A DNA stretch of 64,000 nucleotides from JBARKJ01 sp963698885 (GTDB taxonomy: Bacteria; Nitrospirota; JACRHJ01), in assembly GCA_963698885.1 (NCBI GenBank), contig CAVOSJ010000004.1, positions 434,001-498,000 of the forward strand. Direction: 5' to 3'. Position 1 is the stretch's first letter, and each line of letters opens with the position of its first letter. Position numbers and translations under genes: made by a program. Shown in pieces: positions 17,627 through 28,008 of this stretch. The notes under the pieces are model-generated. The model searched no databases. It saw only the letters and a program-made list of their open reading frames with translations, and was not told the DNA's origin.

Positions 17627-19281
17627 ATGCATTTTAAATGGGAATCAATCGCCCTTTTCAAGAGGCATAAGACTCTCTTCCTGACGATGGTCATGGCGAC
17701 CGTTCTTTTTTTCTATGAATGGTCATCCTATCACTTTTTCCAGTTCCACCCCGAGACTTATCTCTGGATCCAGGGAGTAACCGAAGGCGTCAGCATCCTT
17801 ATCTGTCTCATGACTTTCGTCATAACGTGGCACACCTTTTTCCTTTCCAAAAACCACCAGAACCTATTCCTCGGCATAGCCTTTCTCGCGGTAGGCATCC
17901 TGGACGGCATGCATGCGCTTTCCTATTACGGGATGCCGGATTTCATTACTCAGAACACCGTCAACAAGGCGAATTTTTTCTGGATATCGAGCCGGCTGAT
18001 TGGCACACTCGCATTTCTTGCCGCGGCCTTCATCCAGCCGGACTCAAAGGACCCGGACCTTAGGCCCCTGCCGCTCCTTGTCACCATGCTCTCGTACGTA
18101 GGTCTCACTTTTCTCGCCGTGATATTCCTCTCTGAATACCTCCCGGCCATGTACGTGCCCGGGACGGGCCCGACCCTGTTGATGGTGCGGCTTGAATATC
18201 TGACAATCGCCGCGCAGGCCGTTACGGCACTGCTTTTTATAAGGACTTTCATCAAGACAAAGCAGGAGCATTATCTTTATTTCATCGCCGCCCTGAACGT
18301 TTCGATATTTGCCGAGATTTTCTTCACGCTCCATACCGGCGAATATGACACGTACAGCCTGCTCGGCCATATATACAAGGTTGCGATGTTCCTGCTCATA
18401 TACCAGATGCTATTCACGGACTCCATAAGGAAGCCGTACTTGAGGCTTATGGAGACGGAGGAGGAGCTAAGGAACTATGCGCTGACGCTGGAGGAGAAGG
18501 TCGCGGAAAGGACGCGCGCGCTGGTCGAGAAGAATGCGCAACTCGAACAGTTCAACCGGCTGAAGACAGACCTCCTGGCGATTTGCTCGCATGACATGAA
18601 ATCTCCGATACAGGGATCGCTCTTCACGCTCGAACTGCTGGAAATGGAGGCCGACGGGCCTCTCACCGAAGACCAGCGGCGCTCGCTCGACATGCTCAGG
18701 AAGAACGAGAACGAGATGCTCTCGCTGGTGACGAACCTCCTGGACCTTGCCCGGCGCGAGGAGAATGCGCTGACACTAAAGACCGCGCCGGTGGAAGTGC
18801 GCGCGATGGTCAACGACTGGCAGGTCAAGCAGGCGCTGCTGTCACAAAAAAGGAACATAGACTTCTCGGTAAATTTCAAGTCCCGGTACGAGAACCCGGT
18901 TTTCACCCTGGACGAGTTCAAGCTCCATCAGGTGCTGAACAACTTGATGTCCAACGCGCTGAAACATACGACGGACGGAGGCAGGATAACGCTCGACGTG
19001 GACGACGCCCCGGAAAAGGAGCGGAAAAAGGCTGGCTTCTTTTCAGCCTATACAACTCCGGCGCGCCGATAGCGGAAGAGAAGCTGGACATGATTTTCGA
19101 CAAATACGTCCAGGCGGACGAGGATGAGGCCGGGACCGGCCTGGGGCTTTCCATATGCAAGATGATAGTAGAGATGCACGGCGGCCGCATCTGGGCCGAA
19201 CAAACCGAAGACGGGAACAGGTTCCTGTTCACCCTTCCGCCAGCCCCCCTAAAAAAAGAAGAATCCTCCTTCGCGGCGTAA
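17627..19281 (+). CDS. MASE3 sensor histidine kinase, one frameshift
   Basis: N-terminal MASE3-type membrane sensor of about seven helices (residues 15-265, with LDGMHALSYYGMPDFITQNTVNKANFFWISSR as the family hallmark), then a coiled coil, a HisKA domain with the phosphorylated His in AICSHDMKSPIQGS, and an HATPase domain (N box NLMSNALKHT). The frame breaks near 19015-19030 in GGAAAAAGG: the remainder (FSLYNSGAPIAEEKLDMIFDKY...GTGLGLSICKMIVEMHGG) is in the next frame and ends at 19281. No response regulator is adjacent, so this is an orphan kinase; its signal is unknown. Confidence 0.87.
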
Positions 19282-19441
19282 CTGCCCATAAAGCTCATAA
19301 CTTTTGCAAATTAAGTACGGTGCCCCGGTATTCTGGTCGGAATTATGAAAGATGTTGACTTTTAAACTATTATACTTTATAAAATAATTCATCCGTATGC
19401 GAAAGAGGATGATTAGGCATCTCCAGTTATGAGGAATAGGA

Positions 19442-20354
19442 ATGAAAATTGTATCCCTTTTTTCAGGTGCTGGGGGGTTGGATTTAGGGCTCATTCAAGC
19501 TGGCCATCGGATCGTTTTGGCAAATCATAAAGATCCTGATTCCGTGGAGACGTACAGGGTCAATATTGGTTAATTATATAATTTGCGATGATATCGCAAA
19601 TATCCCCACAGATATAATCCCCTCATCAGATGTTGTCGTTGGCGGTTTCCCGTGTCAGGGATTTTCGCAAGAAAATCTTAATTCACCATTTAGATAATAC
19701 CAATAGAATATAGAAAGAATTTTTGCGTGTTATTTATGATAAAAAGCCAAAATATTTCCTCGTAGAAAATGTAGAGGTATATTAGTTTAGAAAATGGGAA
19801 CGATATAAATACTATTGTAAGAGATTTTAAAAATGCTAACTATACAGTCAAATATAAATTGTTTAATTTGGCTATTATGGAGTTCCAAGCCAGACTTAGG
19901 GTAATAATAGCAGGGGACAAGGAAAGATTTGCGAGGATCGCATGAGTATCAATTTCCTGACCAAACGCATGCTTCAAATCCATCACTTTCGTCTCCCTCC
20001 TTGGATAACGATCGGGGAGGCACTAAAAGATATAACTGAGCCTGATCACAACCTTGAGACATTGCCGAATCACATTTGTTCAAAATATAAAGTAACCAAT
20101 AGAAATTTTACAGGGCACAGATGGACAAATTTCCGAAAAACCATCCCCGACAATTTTAGCGAGAGGTAATGGCAAAGGGGGAGTATGTGCTATTCAACAT
20201 CCTAATAACCACAGAAGGTTGAGTATAAGGGAGAGCGCGTCAGTACAAACATTCCCTATTACCTATAAGTTTTCGGGATCAATGAATTCTTGCTACCGTC
20301 AAGTGGGTAATTTGCTATTCTGGTCTTTTTGCAAAAGTTCTCGGGATACAATGA
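19442..20354 (+). pseudogene. C5-cytosine DNA methyltransferase 1, multiply frameshifted
   Basis: Begins MKIVSLFSGAGGLDLGLIQA (motif I, SAM binding) at a good ATG after AGGAATAGG. After a stop at about 19572 the frames give DVVVGGFPCQGFSQEN (motif IV with the catalytic Cys), a short VENVEG-like motif VI region, then PWITIGEALKDITEPDHNLE and LPNHICSKYKVTNRNFTGHR, and finally the motif X equivalent NSCYRQVGNAVP in yet another frame. At least six shifts or stops are needed, so as read it is dead. AT-rich, unlike the chromosome around it. It is a homologue of the next gene. Confidence 0.8.
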
Positions 20355-20379
20355 AAATCCTTTAGGATGCTTTTATAGA

Positions 20380-21327
20380 ATGCGCATAATCTCTTTTTTT
20401 CAGGTGTTAGTGGACCGGACGTAGGCTTCATACGAGCAGGGCATAAAATTATATGGGCCAACGACATCGATAAAGATGCCGTGGAGACTTATAAGATGAA
20501 TATTGGCTCTCATATAATTTGTAAGGATTAGAATTAAAATAGATTCTAATGAAATTCCAAATTGCGATATCGGTTATTGGCGGATTTCCATGTCAAAGGA
20601 TTTTCGGTTGCAAACATGAAACGTCATTCTGAAGATTCTCGGAACAAACTGTATCTTGAATTGCTGAGGGTAATAAGGGATAAAAACAAAGTACTTTCTG
20701 GCAGAAAATGTAAAAGGCCTCACAACCCTCTCAGGGGGGAAAATCTTAGAAACCATACTCTCATGATTTTGAAAATGCAGGTTATAAAGTTAAATATAAA
20801 ATATTAGATGCTGCTGATTATGGTGTGCCACAACGAAGGCATAGGGTTATTATTATGGGGGTTAGGAAAAATTTGAAAATTGATATTGATTTTCCTTCCC
20901 CTACTCATACTGATCCGTTGAAGAGTCGAAAATTATCCTTAAAACCGTGGTTAGCAATAGGGAAGGCATTAAAGAATATTCGAGAACCCGAGAAAGCACC
21001 AAATTTACCAAACCATACCTATTCAAAATATAAATTAAGATTTAATGGTTATCTTGGTCATAAAGAAATTGATCCTTTGAAGCCCGCCCCTACAGTAACC
21101 GCAAGGGGTGACGCACGAGGCGGGGTGGTTGTCTTGCATCATCCCAATAATACATAGAAGAATGTCAGCTAGAGAACTGGCAATTGTACAAATCCTTTCC
21201 TATTGACTTTGAATTTTCAGGTTGTCGTTCCTCTAACTATCGACAAATTGCAAATGCTGTTCCGCCGGTTTTCGCGGAAGCCTTAGCTTCGGTTTTTCCA
21301 TTAAAAGGGGGAAAATGGCAAAAATAA
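20380..21327 (+). pseudogene. C5-cytosine DNA methyltransferase 2, multiply frameshifted
   Basis: Starts MRIISFFSGVSGPDVGFIRA (motif I) and is interrupted by stops at 20528 and beyond. Other frames supply IGGFPC (motif IV), GFSVANMKRHSEDSRNKLYLELLRVIRD, then a long intact stretch YGVPQRRHRVIIMGVRKNLKIDID...LPNHTYSKYKLRFNGYLGHKE and KPAPTVTARGDARGGVVVLHHPNN, and SSNYRQIANAVPPVFAEALASVF at the end. It methylates the cytosine C5 position if a working copy exists. Two related methyltransferases side by side fit an R-M system with an asymmetric target, one enzyme per strand (inference). The end overlaps the next gene by 13 bases. Confidence 0.8.
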
Positions 21328-22523
21328 AAGCACCAAAGAAGCCATTTGAAAATTACAAGTGGAGATGGGCGACTGTAGAACCCAGCGAGGGATTAAATGT
21401 CCCTTCGGTATATTTGGGAGTGTTACGAGCACTAAAAGAACATGAGGGAGAAGCCCCCAGTTCAAAAACATTACTTGATGATTTGCGAATTGTCGAAGAA
21501 GAAACACGGACAAAAATTGATCGAGCAAGAAGTGAGGGAAAGAAATTTAATAAGAAATTCCGGACAATATTGGAAGGCCCTCAATCTATTGATAGATAAT
21601 AGAAAGGAACTAATTCGAACAGATTTCGGAACGAAAACTTGCAGCATGCGAAATAACGAAAACAGAATTCGCATCAATAAGAATAAAGATCATAGTGCTT
21701 CCAAATAAAAACATCGAACCAACAAAAGAATAGGAAGAATAAAATATGAAAATAAAACCATTAGGCTTAATTTTGCAAATTTCAAGCAAATTGCAAGAGC
21801 TTGACGAAGATCAAGCTTATATAACAACGGAGTAATTAATTAAAATAATAATACCTCTTGCCGGGGCAAAAGCGGAAACCGATGATTATATTTTAGCCTT
21901 ACCATTATACCAAGACGATAAATTAGACTTAACTGATTGGCCTAATTGTGCGCCAAGAGCAAATTATCATATGGCAATAAAAATCTTGTTTTCTGTGTCA
22001 TTATAGATATTGTAGAAAAAATACTTTAGAAAAAGATATTACTTAAAAGACCTGAACTATTTAGAGCTGGGTAAATTAATAAAATTAGATGTTAGAGATG
22101 TTGACATGGGATTAGCAGTTCAACAGGTCCAGGGAAACAGATATTCCTGCACTCGCAGAAAGAAGAAGGATTTTATCAGAAGTAATTCATCGACCGCAAC
22201 AGCCACGGTTTAGGCAAAACGTGTTGATAGCTTATAGATCAAAATGTTTATTTACTGGAGTATATCTGAAAGACGTTTTAGAGGCCGCGCATATTATGCC
22301 TGTCGAATATAAAGGAAATGACAGGGTTGAAAATGGCTTATGTCTAAGATCTGACATTCACATTTTGTTCGATTCTGGTCACTTGCGACTTGATACTTCG
22401 GGGAATGTACATTTATCACAAACAGCGGCTCGCGATATAAATTACGGGAAATTGCCTAGAAGAATAAAGCTCCCTGAATTTGTTAGTAAAGACTATATAG
22501 ACTGGCGCTGGAAGTATTATTAA
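21315..22523 (+). pseudogene. Restriction endonuclease-like gene with C-terminal HNH domain, multiply frameshifted
   Basis: The N-terminal part MAKIKAPKKPFENYKWRWAT... is intact for about 90 residues; the middle is readable only in switching frames (PLGLILQISSKLQELDEDQAY, then IPLAGAKAETDDYILALPLYQDDKLDLTDWP). The last 100 residues are clean: RYSCTR or RETDIPALAERRRILSEVIH depending on frame, then YRSKCLFTG and EAAHIMPVEYKGNDRVENGLCLRSDIHILFD, the HNH_2 nuclease signature with its metal-binding His residues. By position between two methyltransferases and Vsr it should be the restriction enzyme of the system. The N-terminal family is not recognised. Confidence 0.7.
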
Positions 22524-22532
22524 GGTGCGGTC

Positions 22533-22943
22533 ATAGATATTTGGTCAAAAGAAAAACGCAGCCAGGTAATGGCCTTAATACGCTCGAAGAATACACAACC
22601 AGAGCTTAAGATAAGGTCAATGCTGCATTTAATGGGTTTTAGGTTCAGGCTACATCGCAAAGACCTTCCGGGCTGTCCCGATATTTTGCTACCCAAATAC
22701 AAAGCGGCAATTTTTATTCATGGTTGTTTCTGGCATTTTCATAAAAATTGTAAAAACGGAAAAATTCCCAAAACAGATATTGAATATTGGCAGCCGAAAC
22801 TGGAGAAGAACGCTCTTAGAGATAAAGATAATTTGAAAAAATTAGAACAAAGAGGCTGGAAGACAATTGTTTTGTGGGAATGTGAAATAAACAAGGATAT
22901 AGGCAAGGTTCAAAGCAAACTTATAAAGGAGATTTGCAAATGA
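22533..22943 (+). CDS. vsr: Very short patch repair endonuclease
   Basis: Nicks next to T:G mismatches created by deamination of 5-methylcytosine, protecting genomes that carry C5 methyltransferases. Core motifs PGCPDILLPKYKAAIFIHGCFWHFHKNCKNGKIPKT (catalytic Asp, GCFWH) and KLEQRGWKTIVLWECEI are intact. The expected beginning (DIWSKEKRSQVMALIRSKNTQPE) is in frame from 22536, but the codon where ATG should stand is ATA at 22533. The first real ATG is at 22569, which would lose a conserved N-terminal helix. Either ATA is a sequence error or start mutation, or translation starts internally. It is the only unbroken gene of the island. Confidence 0.88.
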   Translation: MDIWSKEKRSQVMALIRSKNTQPELKIRSMLHLMGFRFRLHRKDLPGCPDILLPKYKAAIFIHGCFWHFHKNCKNGKIPKTDIEYWQPKLEKNALRDKDNLKKLEQRGWKTIVLWECEINKDIGKVQSKLIKEICK

Positions 22944-23456
22944 TTCCTCTCATCGCTGCCAAGCGGACTGCCTGTCGTTCAGCGGCAGATTTTTTTGGTG
23001 TCCCTGAATTAGATGCTCTTAATAGCCTCTCCTGCTTATTTCGCCAACCCGTCATTTATTAATGCCAATCCATATATAAATGGCTTATTCGACGAAATCC
23101 CATCGGGATCAAAAACAGGCCATTTTTGCGGCATTATGAGCCATTTTCGGGGGTCATTTATTAATGCCAATCCATATATAAATGGCTTATTCGACGAAAT
23201 CTCATTCGGGATCAAAAACAGGCCATTTTTGCGGCATTTTGAGCCATTTTGGGGGGTCAGGGAGCGTTTTTATGACATGGTTTTTAAGGGGCTAAACTGG
23301 CTTTTTCCGCTTATTATAGAAAGGGTTACGTCCCATTTATAGCGGCATGAAAAATCGGATTCTGGATTCTCTAACTATTTGAAACTTAAGGACTTTTTTC
23401 TCGCAATTTCCCGGATTTCCGCATATCGCAAGCGTGTAATAAGAAGATATTTATAT
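22944..23456. other. Intergenic region at the right edge of the R-M island
   Basis: About 510 bases between vsr and nagZ without a credible gene. It holds the tandem repeat at 23051-23255 and then AT-rich sequence. A continuous frame crosses the repeat (FINANPYINGLFDE twice), but it has no ribosome site and is explained by the repeat itself. Confidence 0.6.
23051..23255. repeat. Two direct tandem repeats of 102 and 103 bp
   Basis: Unit 1 is 23051-23152 and unit 2 is 23153-23255; they differ at only a handful of positions (for example ATCCCATCGGG versus ATCTCATTCGGG). Each starts GTCATTTATTAATGCC and ends in a G-run, and the next bases (GTCAGGGAG) start like a third unit. Each unit contains the small inverted repeat GCCA...TGGC around CATATATAAA. 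It marks the right boundary of the AT-rich island. Confidence 0.9.
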
Positions 23457-25047
23457 TTACCCGGTTATCCGCACCGGGAGTTCGCCCATGAAGACGATGT
23501 CGCCCAGGAAGGCACGGTAGGCCGCGCTCTGCATCGGTTCGCCCGGGTCGTATGCGGCGACAAGGTAGGAGACGTCGGGGAAATTTTTGAGGATATAAGG
23601 GCTCCCGAAGGAGACCACGGCGCAGTTCTTGTTTTTGACAGTCAACGCCCGCCCAAGCTCTAACAGCTCCGGCGAAAGCATCGACGAGCCTTTTCCGGCG
23701 GATACCTTTGAAAAAATTGAGATTATTGTAAGGGCCGCGCCCTTCTGAAGCTTCACGGCCTCCGCCTTCATCACGCCAAGTTTCGGCTTCGTCACGAACA
23801 GGTTCTTAACGTTCTTATGCCTTGCCAAAGCGCTCCGAAGCGCCCGCCCGGCCTTCGCATCCCCGTCGTCCTCCAGGACTATATGCGCGACAATTCCCTT
23901 TACTTCCCGGAGCTTAGGGAACGCGCCCGCCGCCTTGACCAGCGTCAGCGCGCGCGATGCCATCTCGTCCGCGGTACCGGAATTTTCATCCAGCCGCTGG
24001 GCCACCTGCTTGTCGGATAGCTTCACGGCCTGGCAATAGCGCGTCTTGGCCTTCGTCAGACGCGGCGCGGACATAAACACCTCTTCCTTCGTTACCGCCT
24101 TCTCCTTCGCCAGTTCTTCCAGCATTGTCAAGAACTTAAACGGCTCGTCCGGATGAAGTAATATATCCGCCCCGGCCTTTATCGCCAGGCGCGCCGCCTC
24201 TTTCGGCGGATAATGGTGCGTAAGAGCGCCCATGTTCAGCGCGTCCGTCAGGACCAGGCCCTCGAAGCCCGGCGCGGTTCCGAAGATACCGCCGGATTAT
24301 CGTCTGGGACAGCGACGCGGGATATACGGGGTCTAAGGCCGTCGCCTTTAAATGGGCCGTCATAATCATCTCCGCGCCCGCCATAACCGCGCGGCGGAAC
24401 GGGAACATATCTTCTTCTTCAAGGCTTTCCCTGTCCTTGTCCAGCACGGGCAGGGAGGTATGCGAATCCACCTGGCTGTCTCCATGCCCGGGGAAATGCT
24501 TCCCGCAGGACATTACCGGGACAGGCGAACCCTGCAGCCCCTTGACGTAACGCTCTCCAAGGCCGGCTACCACTTGCGGCTCGTCGGAGAACGCGCGGGT
24601 ACTTATTATTGGATTCAAGGGGTTAGAGTTCACGTCCAGCACCGGCGTGAGTATCGCCTGCACCCCTGCCGCGCGCGCCTCGTACGCCATCCCGTCCAGC
24701 ATCTCGGCCAGGACCGCGAGCCCCTCCCCGGATACCAGGTCCGTCGCCGCCGCGACAGCCATCTGGCACGGGAACACCGTCGCGCCCTTGAGCTGCTGGC
24801 CCGCGCCCTTTTCCATGTCGGACATGATAAGGAGCGGGATTTTCGCCTTCGCCTGGAGTTTCGGCAGGGCCTGCCGGACCTCCCAGAAATCCCCGCCGAA
24901 CAGGATGAAGCCGCCGACTCCGGCGTCGATAAGCTTTATCACGTCCTTCAGGTACTCCTTGTCGCCAAGCCTTTCCCCATCCAGCCTGGGGATAACGCGC
25001 TGGAACAGCATCTTCTGGACAGTGAGGCCTTTCAGGTCGAAGCTCAT
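23457..25047 (-). CDS. nagZ: Glycoside hydrolase family 3 beta-N-acetylhexosaminidase, one frameshift
   Basis: Releases GlcNAc from anhydro-muropeptides in peptidoglycan recycling. The N-terminal barrel starts MSFDLKGLTVQKMLFQRVIP and includes the family signature GKHFPGHGDSQVDSHTSLP (His/Asp dyad) and AEMIMTAHLKATALDP. The frame changes at about 24280-24300, after SQTIIRRY; the next frame reads GFEGLVLTDALNMGALTHHY, whose Asp is the GH3 nucleophile, and continues through a second domain to 23457. At about 530 residues it is longer than the E. coli single-domain NagZ and resembles the two-domain Gram-positive type. It lies directly before the stop of anmK with no gap, so the two form an operon. 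Confidence 0.85.
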
Positions 25048-26223
25048 TTATTCGTTACCTCTCGAAGGGTCAGCAGCCGGATCAACCGCCTTCACAAGGC
25101 TAATCTTCCCAAGGATCGCCTCCCGCCGTGCCCCGGTCGCTGACGGGACATTGGAAGGCCTGCCGGATATGGTCTCGTTTGCCAGCACCGCGAACGCCAA
25201 CGACTCCCGCGCCTGCGACGGTATGCCAGCGCTATCCGTAAATTCAACCGGGAGGCTGCCGAACCTCTCCCTGAGGAGCTTTACAAGGAACTTGTTCTTC
25301 GCCCCGCCGCCGGCAAGAAGTACCCGGTCGATGCAATACCTCGGAAATACGAATTTTTTATACGCGAGAAAGACGCTTTCGGCGGTGAGAGCCGTAAGCG
25401 TGCAGATAATATCTTCCTCTTTCTCCCGCCGGTACTTTTTCAGCAACTCTTCAGCTAAAACAGCGCCGAACTGCTCCCGCCCGGTTGACTTGGGCGGTTT
25501 TTTAGCGTAATAGGGCGTGTGCATCAAATTTTGGAGCATAGCGTCAACCACTTCCCCACTTGACGCTATTTTACCATCTTTATCATAAGTTAACTTACCA
25601 CCGCTTATAATTTTCACCGTCTCGTCGATTAAAGAGCAACCGGGGCCGGTATCGAAACCTATGACATCTTCCAGGCGTTCCGGGACGACCGTCACATTGG
25701 ATATGCCGCCGATGTTCTGGACGGCAAAGGTCTTGCCAGGCTTACGGAAAAGCACCCAATCCGCATACGGGACCAGCGGCGCCCCCTGCCCCCCCGCGGC
25801 GATGTCCGCCGGGCGGAAATCGGAAACGGTAGTAATTCCCGTACGTGCGGCGATTACCGCCCCGTCGCCGATCTGCAAAGTCGAGCCCGGGCGGCCTGGG
25901 CCTCCCGGAATATGATAGACCGTCTGGCCGTGCGAGCCAATTAAATCAACATCTTCCGGCTTTAGCCCCGCCTCGCGGATGGCCTTCAGCGCGGCCTTCG
26001 CAAAGAACTCGCCCAGCTCAAAATTTAACTTGCATATATCCCCGGCCGTTCCAGTAAAAGCATTTGAAACTTTATCCCGGAGCGCCTTCGGGTACGGGGT
26101 GCGAGAAACCTTTAATAATTCAACTCTTGACCTTTTACCGGAGCCGGAAATCCGGGCAACGGCGGCGTCCACGCCGTCGTGCGAGGTGCCGGACATTAAA
26201 CCTATGACTATTTTATATTTCAA
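25048..26223 (-). CDS. anmK: Anhydro-N-acetylmuramic acid kinase
   Basis: Converts 1,6-anhydro-MurNAc plus ATP to MurNAc-6-phosphate, feeding MurQ and then NagA. Motifs: GLMSGTSHDGVDAAV (phosphate-binding), DFRPADIAAGGQGAPLVPYAD, GFDTGPGCSLID and LLAGGGAKNKFL. I place the start at TTG 26223 (KYKIVIGLMSGTS), which gives 391 residues and fits the family; the longer in-frame extension upstream (GRPFFQERTRLL) is encoded by a dispersed repeat and is not conserved in type. AAGGA lies about 12 bases before. It ends where nagZ begins, coupling the two recycling steps. Confidence 0.9.
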   Translation of the reverse strand: MKYKIVIGLMSGTSHDGVDAAVARISGSGKRSRVELLKVSRTPYPKALRDKVSNAFTGTAGDICKLNFELGEFFAKAALKAIREAGLKPEDVDLIGSHGQTVYHIPGGPGRPGSTLQIGDGAVIAARTGITTVSDFRPADIAAGGQGAPLVPYADWVLFRKPGKTFAVQNIGGISNVTVVPERLEDVIGFDTGPGCSLIDETVKIISGGKLTYDKDGKIASSGEVVDAMLQNLMHTPYYAKKPPKSTGREQFGAVLAEELLKKYRREKEEDIICTLTALTAESVFLAYKKFVFPRYCIDRVLLAGGGAKNKFLVKLLRERFGSLPVEFTDSAGIPSQARESLAFAVLANETISGRPSNVPSATGARREAILGKISLVKAVDPAADPSRGNE

Positions 26224-26230
26224 TAAAAGT

Positions 26231-26275
26231 CGCGTCCTTTCTTGGAAGAAAGGTCGCCCCAAAGAACTTTTGGAC
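26231..26275. repeat. Dispersed repeat, short variant (copy 5)
   Basis: A hairpin with arms CCTTTCTT / AAGAAAGG flanked by CGCG and CGCC, followed by CCCCAAAGAACTTTTGGAC, matching the hairpin-plus-CCAAAAACTTTTAAAC plan of the copies at 36866 and 38097. It sits between anmK and nrdG. Confidence 0.55.
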
Positions 26276-26281
26276 TATACT

Positions 26282-26956
26282 TCAACAGCATTTCTTAAGC
26301 TTTTCAAACTCGTCCGCGCTAAACGGCATCATTTTCCGGAACGAAGGGTCCAGCGCTTCCGCCGGGCGGAAGTTCTGCAAGATTAATTTATGTCCTTGAA
26401 TTTCCTGCTTAATCCGCCTGATGGAGCTTTCGTCGTGCAGGACGGGGACCACCGTAGTCCGAAAATATACCTCGGCATTTGCGGACAGCAGCAAATTTAT
26501 GCTTTCTTTTATTGCGGTTATGTCAATTTCCCTGCCCGCCGCGCGTGAATATTCCTCAGACGTAAGAGGCGCTTTGATATCCATCGCGATCGCCGAGACG
26601 AGGTCATTTTTTAGCGCTTTTTCAAGGAGTTCCGGTTTAGAGCCGTTGGTGTCCAGCTTGACCGGGACCCCCATGAGGCTGAACTGTTCAAGCAGGTCAA
26701 AAAAACCTTTGGAAACGGTGGGTTCTCCGCCAGTGACGACGACGCCGTCAATGAAACCGGCGTTTGCCGCTATCTCTTCCATGACCCCGTCGAACGAAAA
26801 ATCCTCGAAATCTTCAGGACTTAAGATAAGCCCCGAGTTGTGGCAGAACGGGCAGCGGAAGTTGCAGGACGGCAGGAACACGACCGACGCCACCTTGCGC
26901 GGCCAGTCGATAAATGAAGCCTCGATAAAGCCTTTTATAGAGGTATCGGCTGCCAT
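26282..26956 (-). CDS. nrdG: Anaerobic ribonucleotide reductase activating protein (radical SAM)
   Basis: 224 residues. CNFRCPFCH gives the CX3CX2C radical-SAM cluster site, followed by the GGEPTVSKG SAM-binding loop and KLDTNGSKPELL. The opening FIEASFIDWPRKVASVVFLPSCNFRCPFC is typical of the NrdG2 subtype that installs the glycyl radical on the anaerobic class III reductase NrdD. NrdD itself is not in the window. It supports anaerobic DNA precursor synthesis. A pyruvate-formate-lyase activase type role is a weaker alternative. Confidence 0.85.
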   Translation of the reverse strand: MAADTSIKGFIEASFIDWPRKVASVVFLPSCNFRCPFCHNSGLILSPEDFEDFSFDGVMEEIAANAGFIDGVVVTGGEPTVSKGFFDLLEQFSLMGVPVKLDTNGSKPELLEKALKNDLVSAIAMDIKAPLTSEEYSRAAGREIDITAIKESINLLLSANAEVYFRTTVVPVLHDESSIRRIKQEIQGHKLILQNFRPAEALDPSFRKMMPFSADEFEKLKKCC

Positions 26957-27113
26957 TGAAGCGCATTATACATACTTTTATGCGTTTATCAAATAATTTT
27001 GATTCGAGAGAGGCAGGATATTAAAAAATTTACCCGCAAATCCCTCATACGCACAACGCCGGGCCCTGTCATTTATGCTATATTCAATTTAAGGAGGAGG
27101 GCGCGCGGTAAAA

Positions 27114-27995
27114 ATGAGCATCCGGACCGAGAGCTTCGACGACGCGAGGGAGGCCATCGCATTCCTGGAGGACCTCGCATACGCCAAACGCGACTATATC
27201 TTCCGCGGGCACACGGACAGCCGCCACCTGCTGGAGACGTCGCTTTCGCGGTTTAAGATAATCCCGTACGACCAGTGGGGGACCCACATCGACGGCCTCA
27301 TAAACGATTTCCGGGTCGGCCTGGCGAAAATAGGCATCGTGCCGTTCGATTCCAGCGACCGCCACACCTGGCTTGAGTACGCTCGCCACCACGGAGTGCC
27401 CACGCCCTGCCTCGACTTCACGTACTCGCCGTACATCGCGCTTTTTTTCGCGTTCAATAACGAGTTGGAAGGGATACGCTACTATAAGGAAATCGAGGGC
27501 AACGAGGTCGTCGTCTATGCGCTGAACGTGCGCGAGCTTGCGGGCGCCTGGGCGCGCTCTCTTCCCGATTCGAACGCCGGGACGGAAGAATATAACAGGA
27601 CCGTGCGGGATTTCCTGTATCCGCTCCGCACGCTGTTCAAGCACTCCTTCCCCACCGGCATACTCCAGTTCATCCCCTATCCCAGCAAGCTGAACAAGCG
27701 TATGCAGAGGCAGCAGGGCGCTCTGTTGTACGACACGCTGGACTACCGCAAAATGGGATATGACGGGTTTGAGGAGTTCATCGGGGGTATAAAAGAAGGT
27801 AACGGCGAGGCGGCGCTGATAAAGATGCGCATCTCAAAGCAATGCCTGCCGCGGATACTGGAGCGCCTGGAGCTGATGGGGATTACCGGCGGGATGCTTT
27901 ACCAGGACGCGGACGGCGTGGCCATGGACGTGATAAACAGCTACTACTATAACCCCAAGACAGGGTACTTAAGGGATATATTCTTTCCGGGATAG
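27114..27995 (+). CDS. FRG domain-containing protein
   Basis: 293 residues. The N-terminal third has the FRG hallmark: KRDYIFRGHTDSRHLLETSLSRF, where F/Y-R-G gives the family its name, followed by LEYARHHGVPTPCLDFTYSPYIALFFAF, the second conserved block (HxGxPTxLLDxTxSPxxALFFA). FRG proteins are of uncertain biochemistry; they often lie in phage, toxin or defence neighbourhoods. No membrane segment is seen. AAGGAGGAGG lies 13 bases before the ATG. It stands 4 kb from the R-M island, with the convergent small gene at 28009 behind it. Confidence 0.85.
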   Translation: MSIRTESFDDAREAIAFLEDLAYAKRDYIFRGHTDSRHLLETSLSRFKIIPYDQWGTHIDGLINDFRVGLAKIGIVPFDSSDRHTWLEYARHHGVPTPCLDFTYSPYIALFFAFNNELEGIRYYKEIEGNEVVVYALNVRELAGAWARSLPDSNAGTEEYNRTVRDFLYPLRTLFKHSFPTGILQFIPYPSKLNKRMQRQQGALLYDTLDYRKMGYDGFEEFIGGIKEGNGEAALIKMRISKQCLPRILERLELMGITGGMLYQDADGVAMDVINSYYYNPKTGYLRDIFFPG

Positions 27996-28008
27996 CCTTA
28001 ACGGGGGC

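Noticed and set aside
23051..23255. CRISPR array
   Set aside because: Only two long directly adjacent units with no spacers and no cas genes in the window.
23013..23342. Possible 109-residue gene over the tandem repeat
   Set aside because: It is open only because the repeat unit is open in that frame; no ribosome site and no conserved features.
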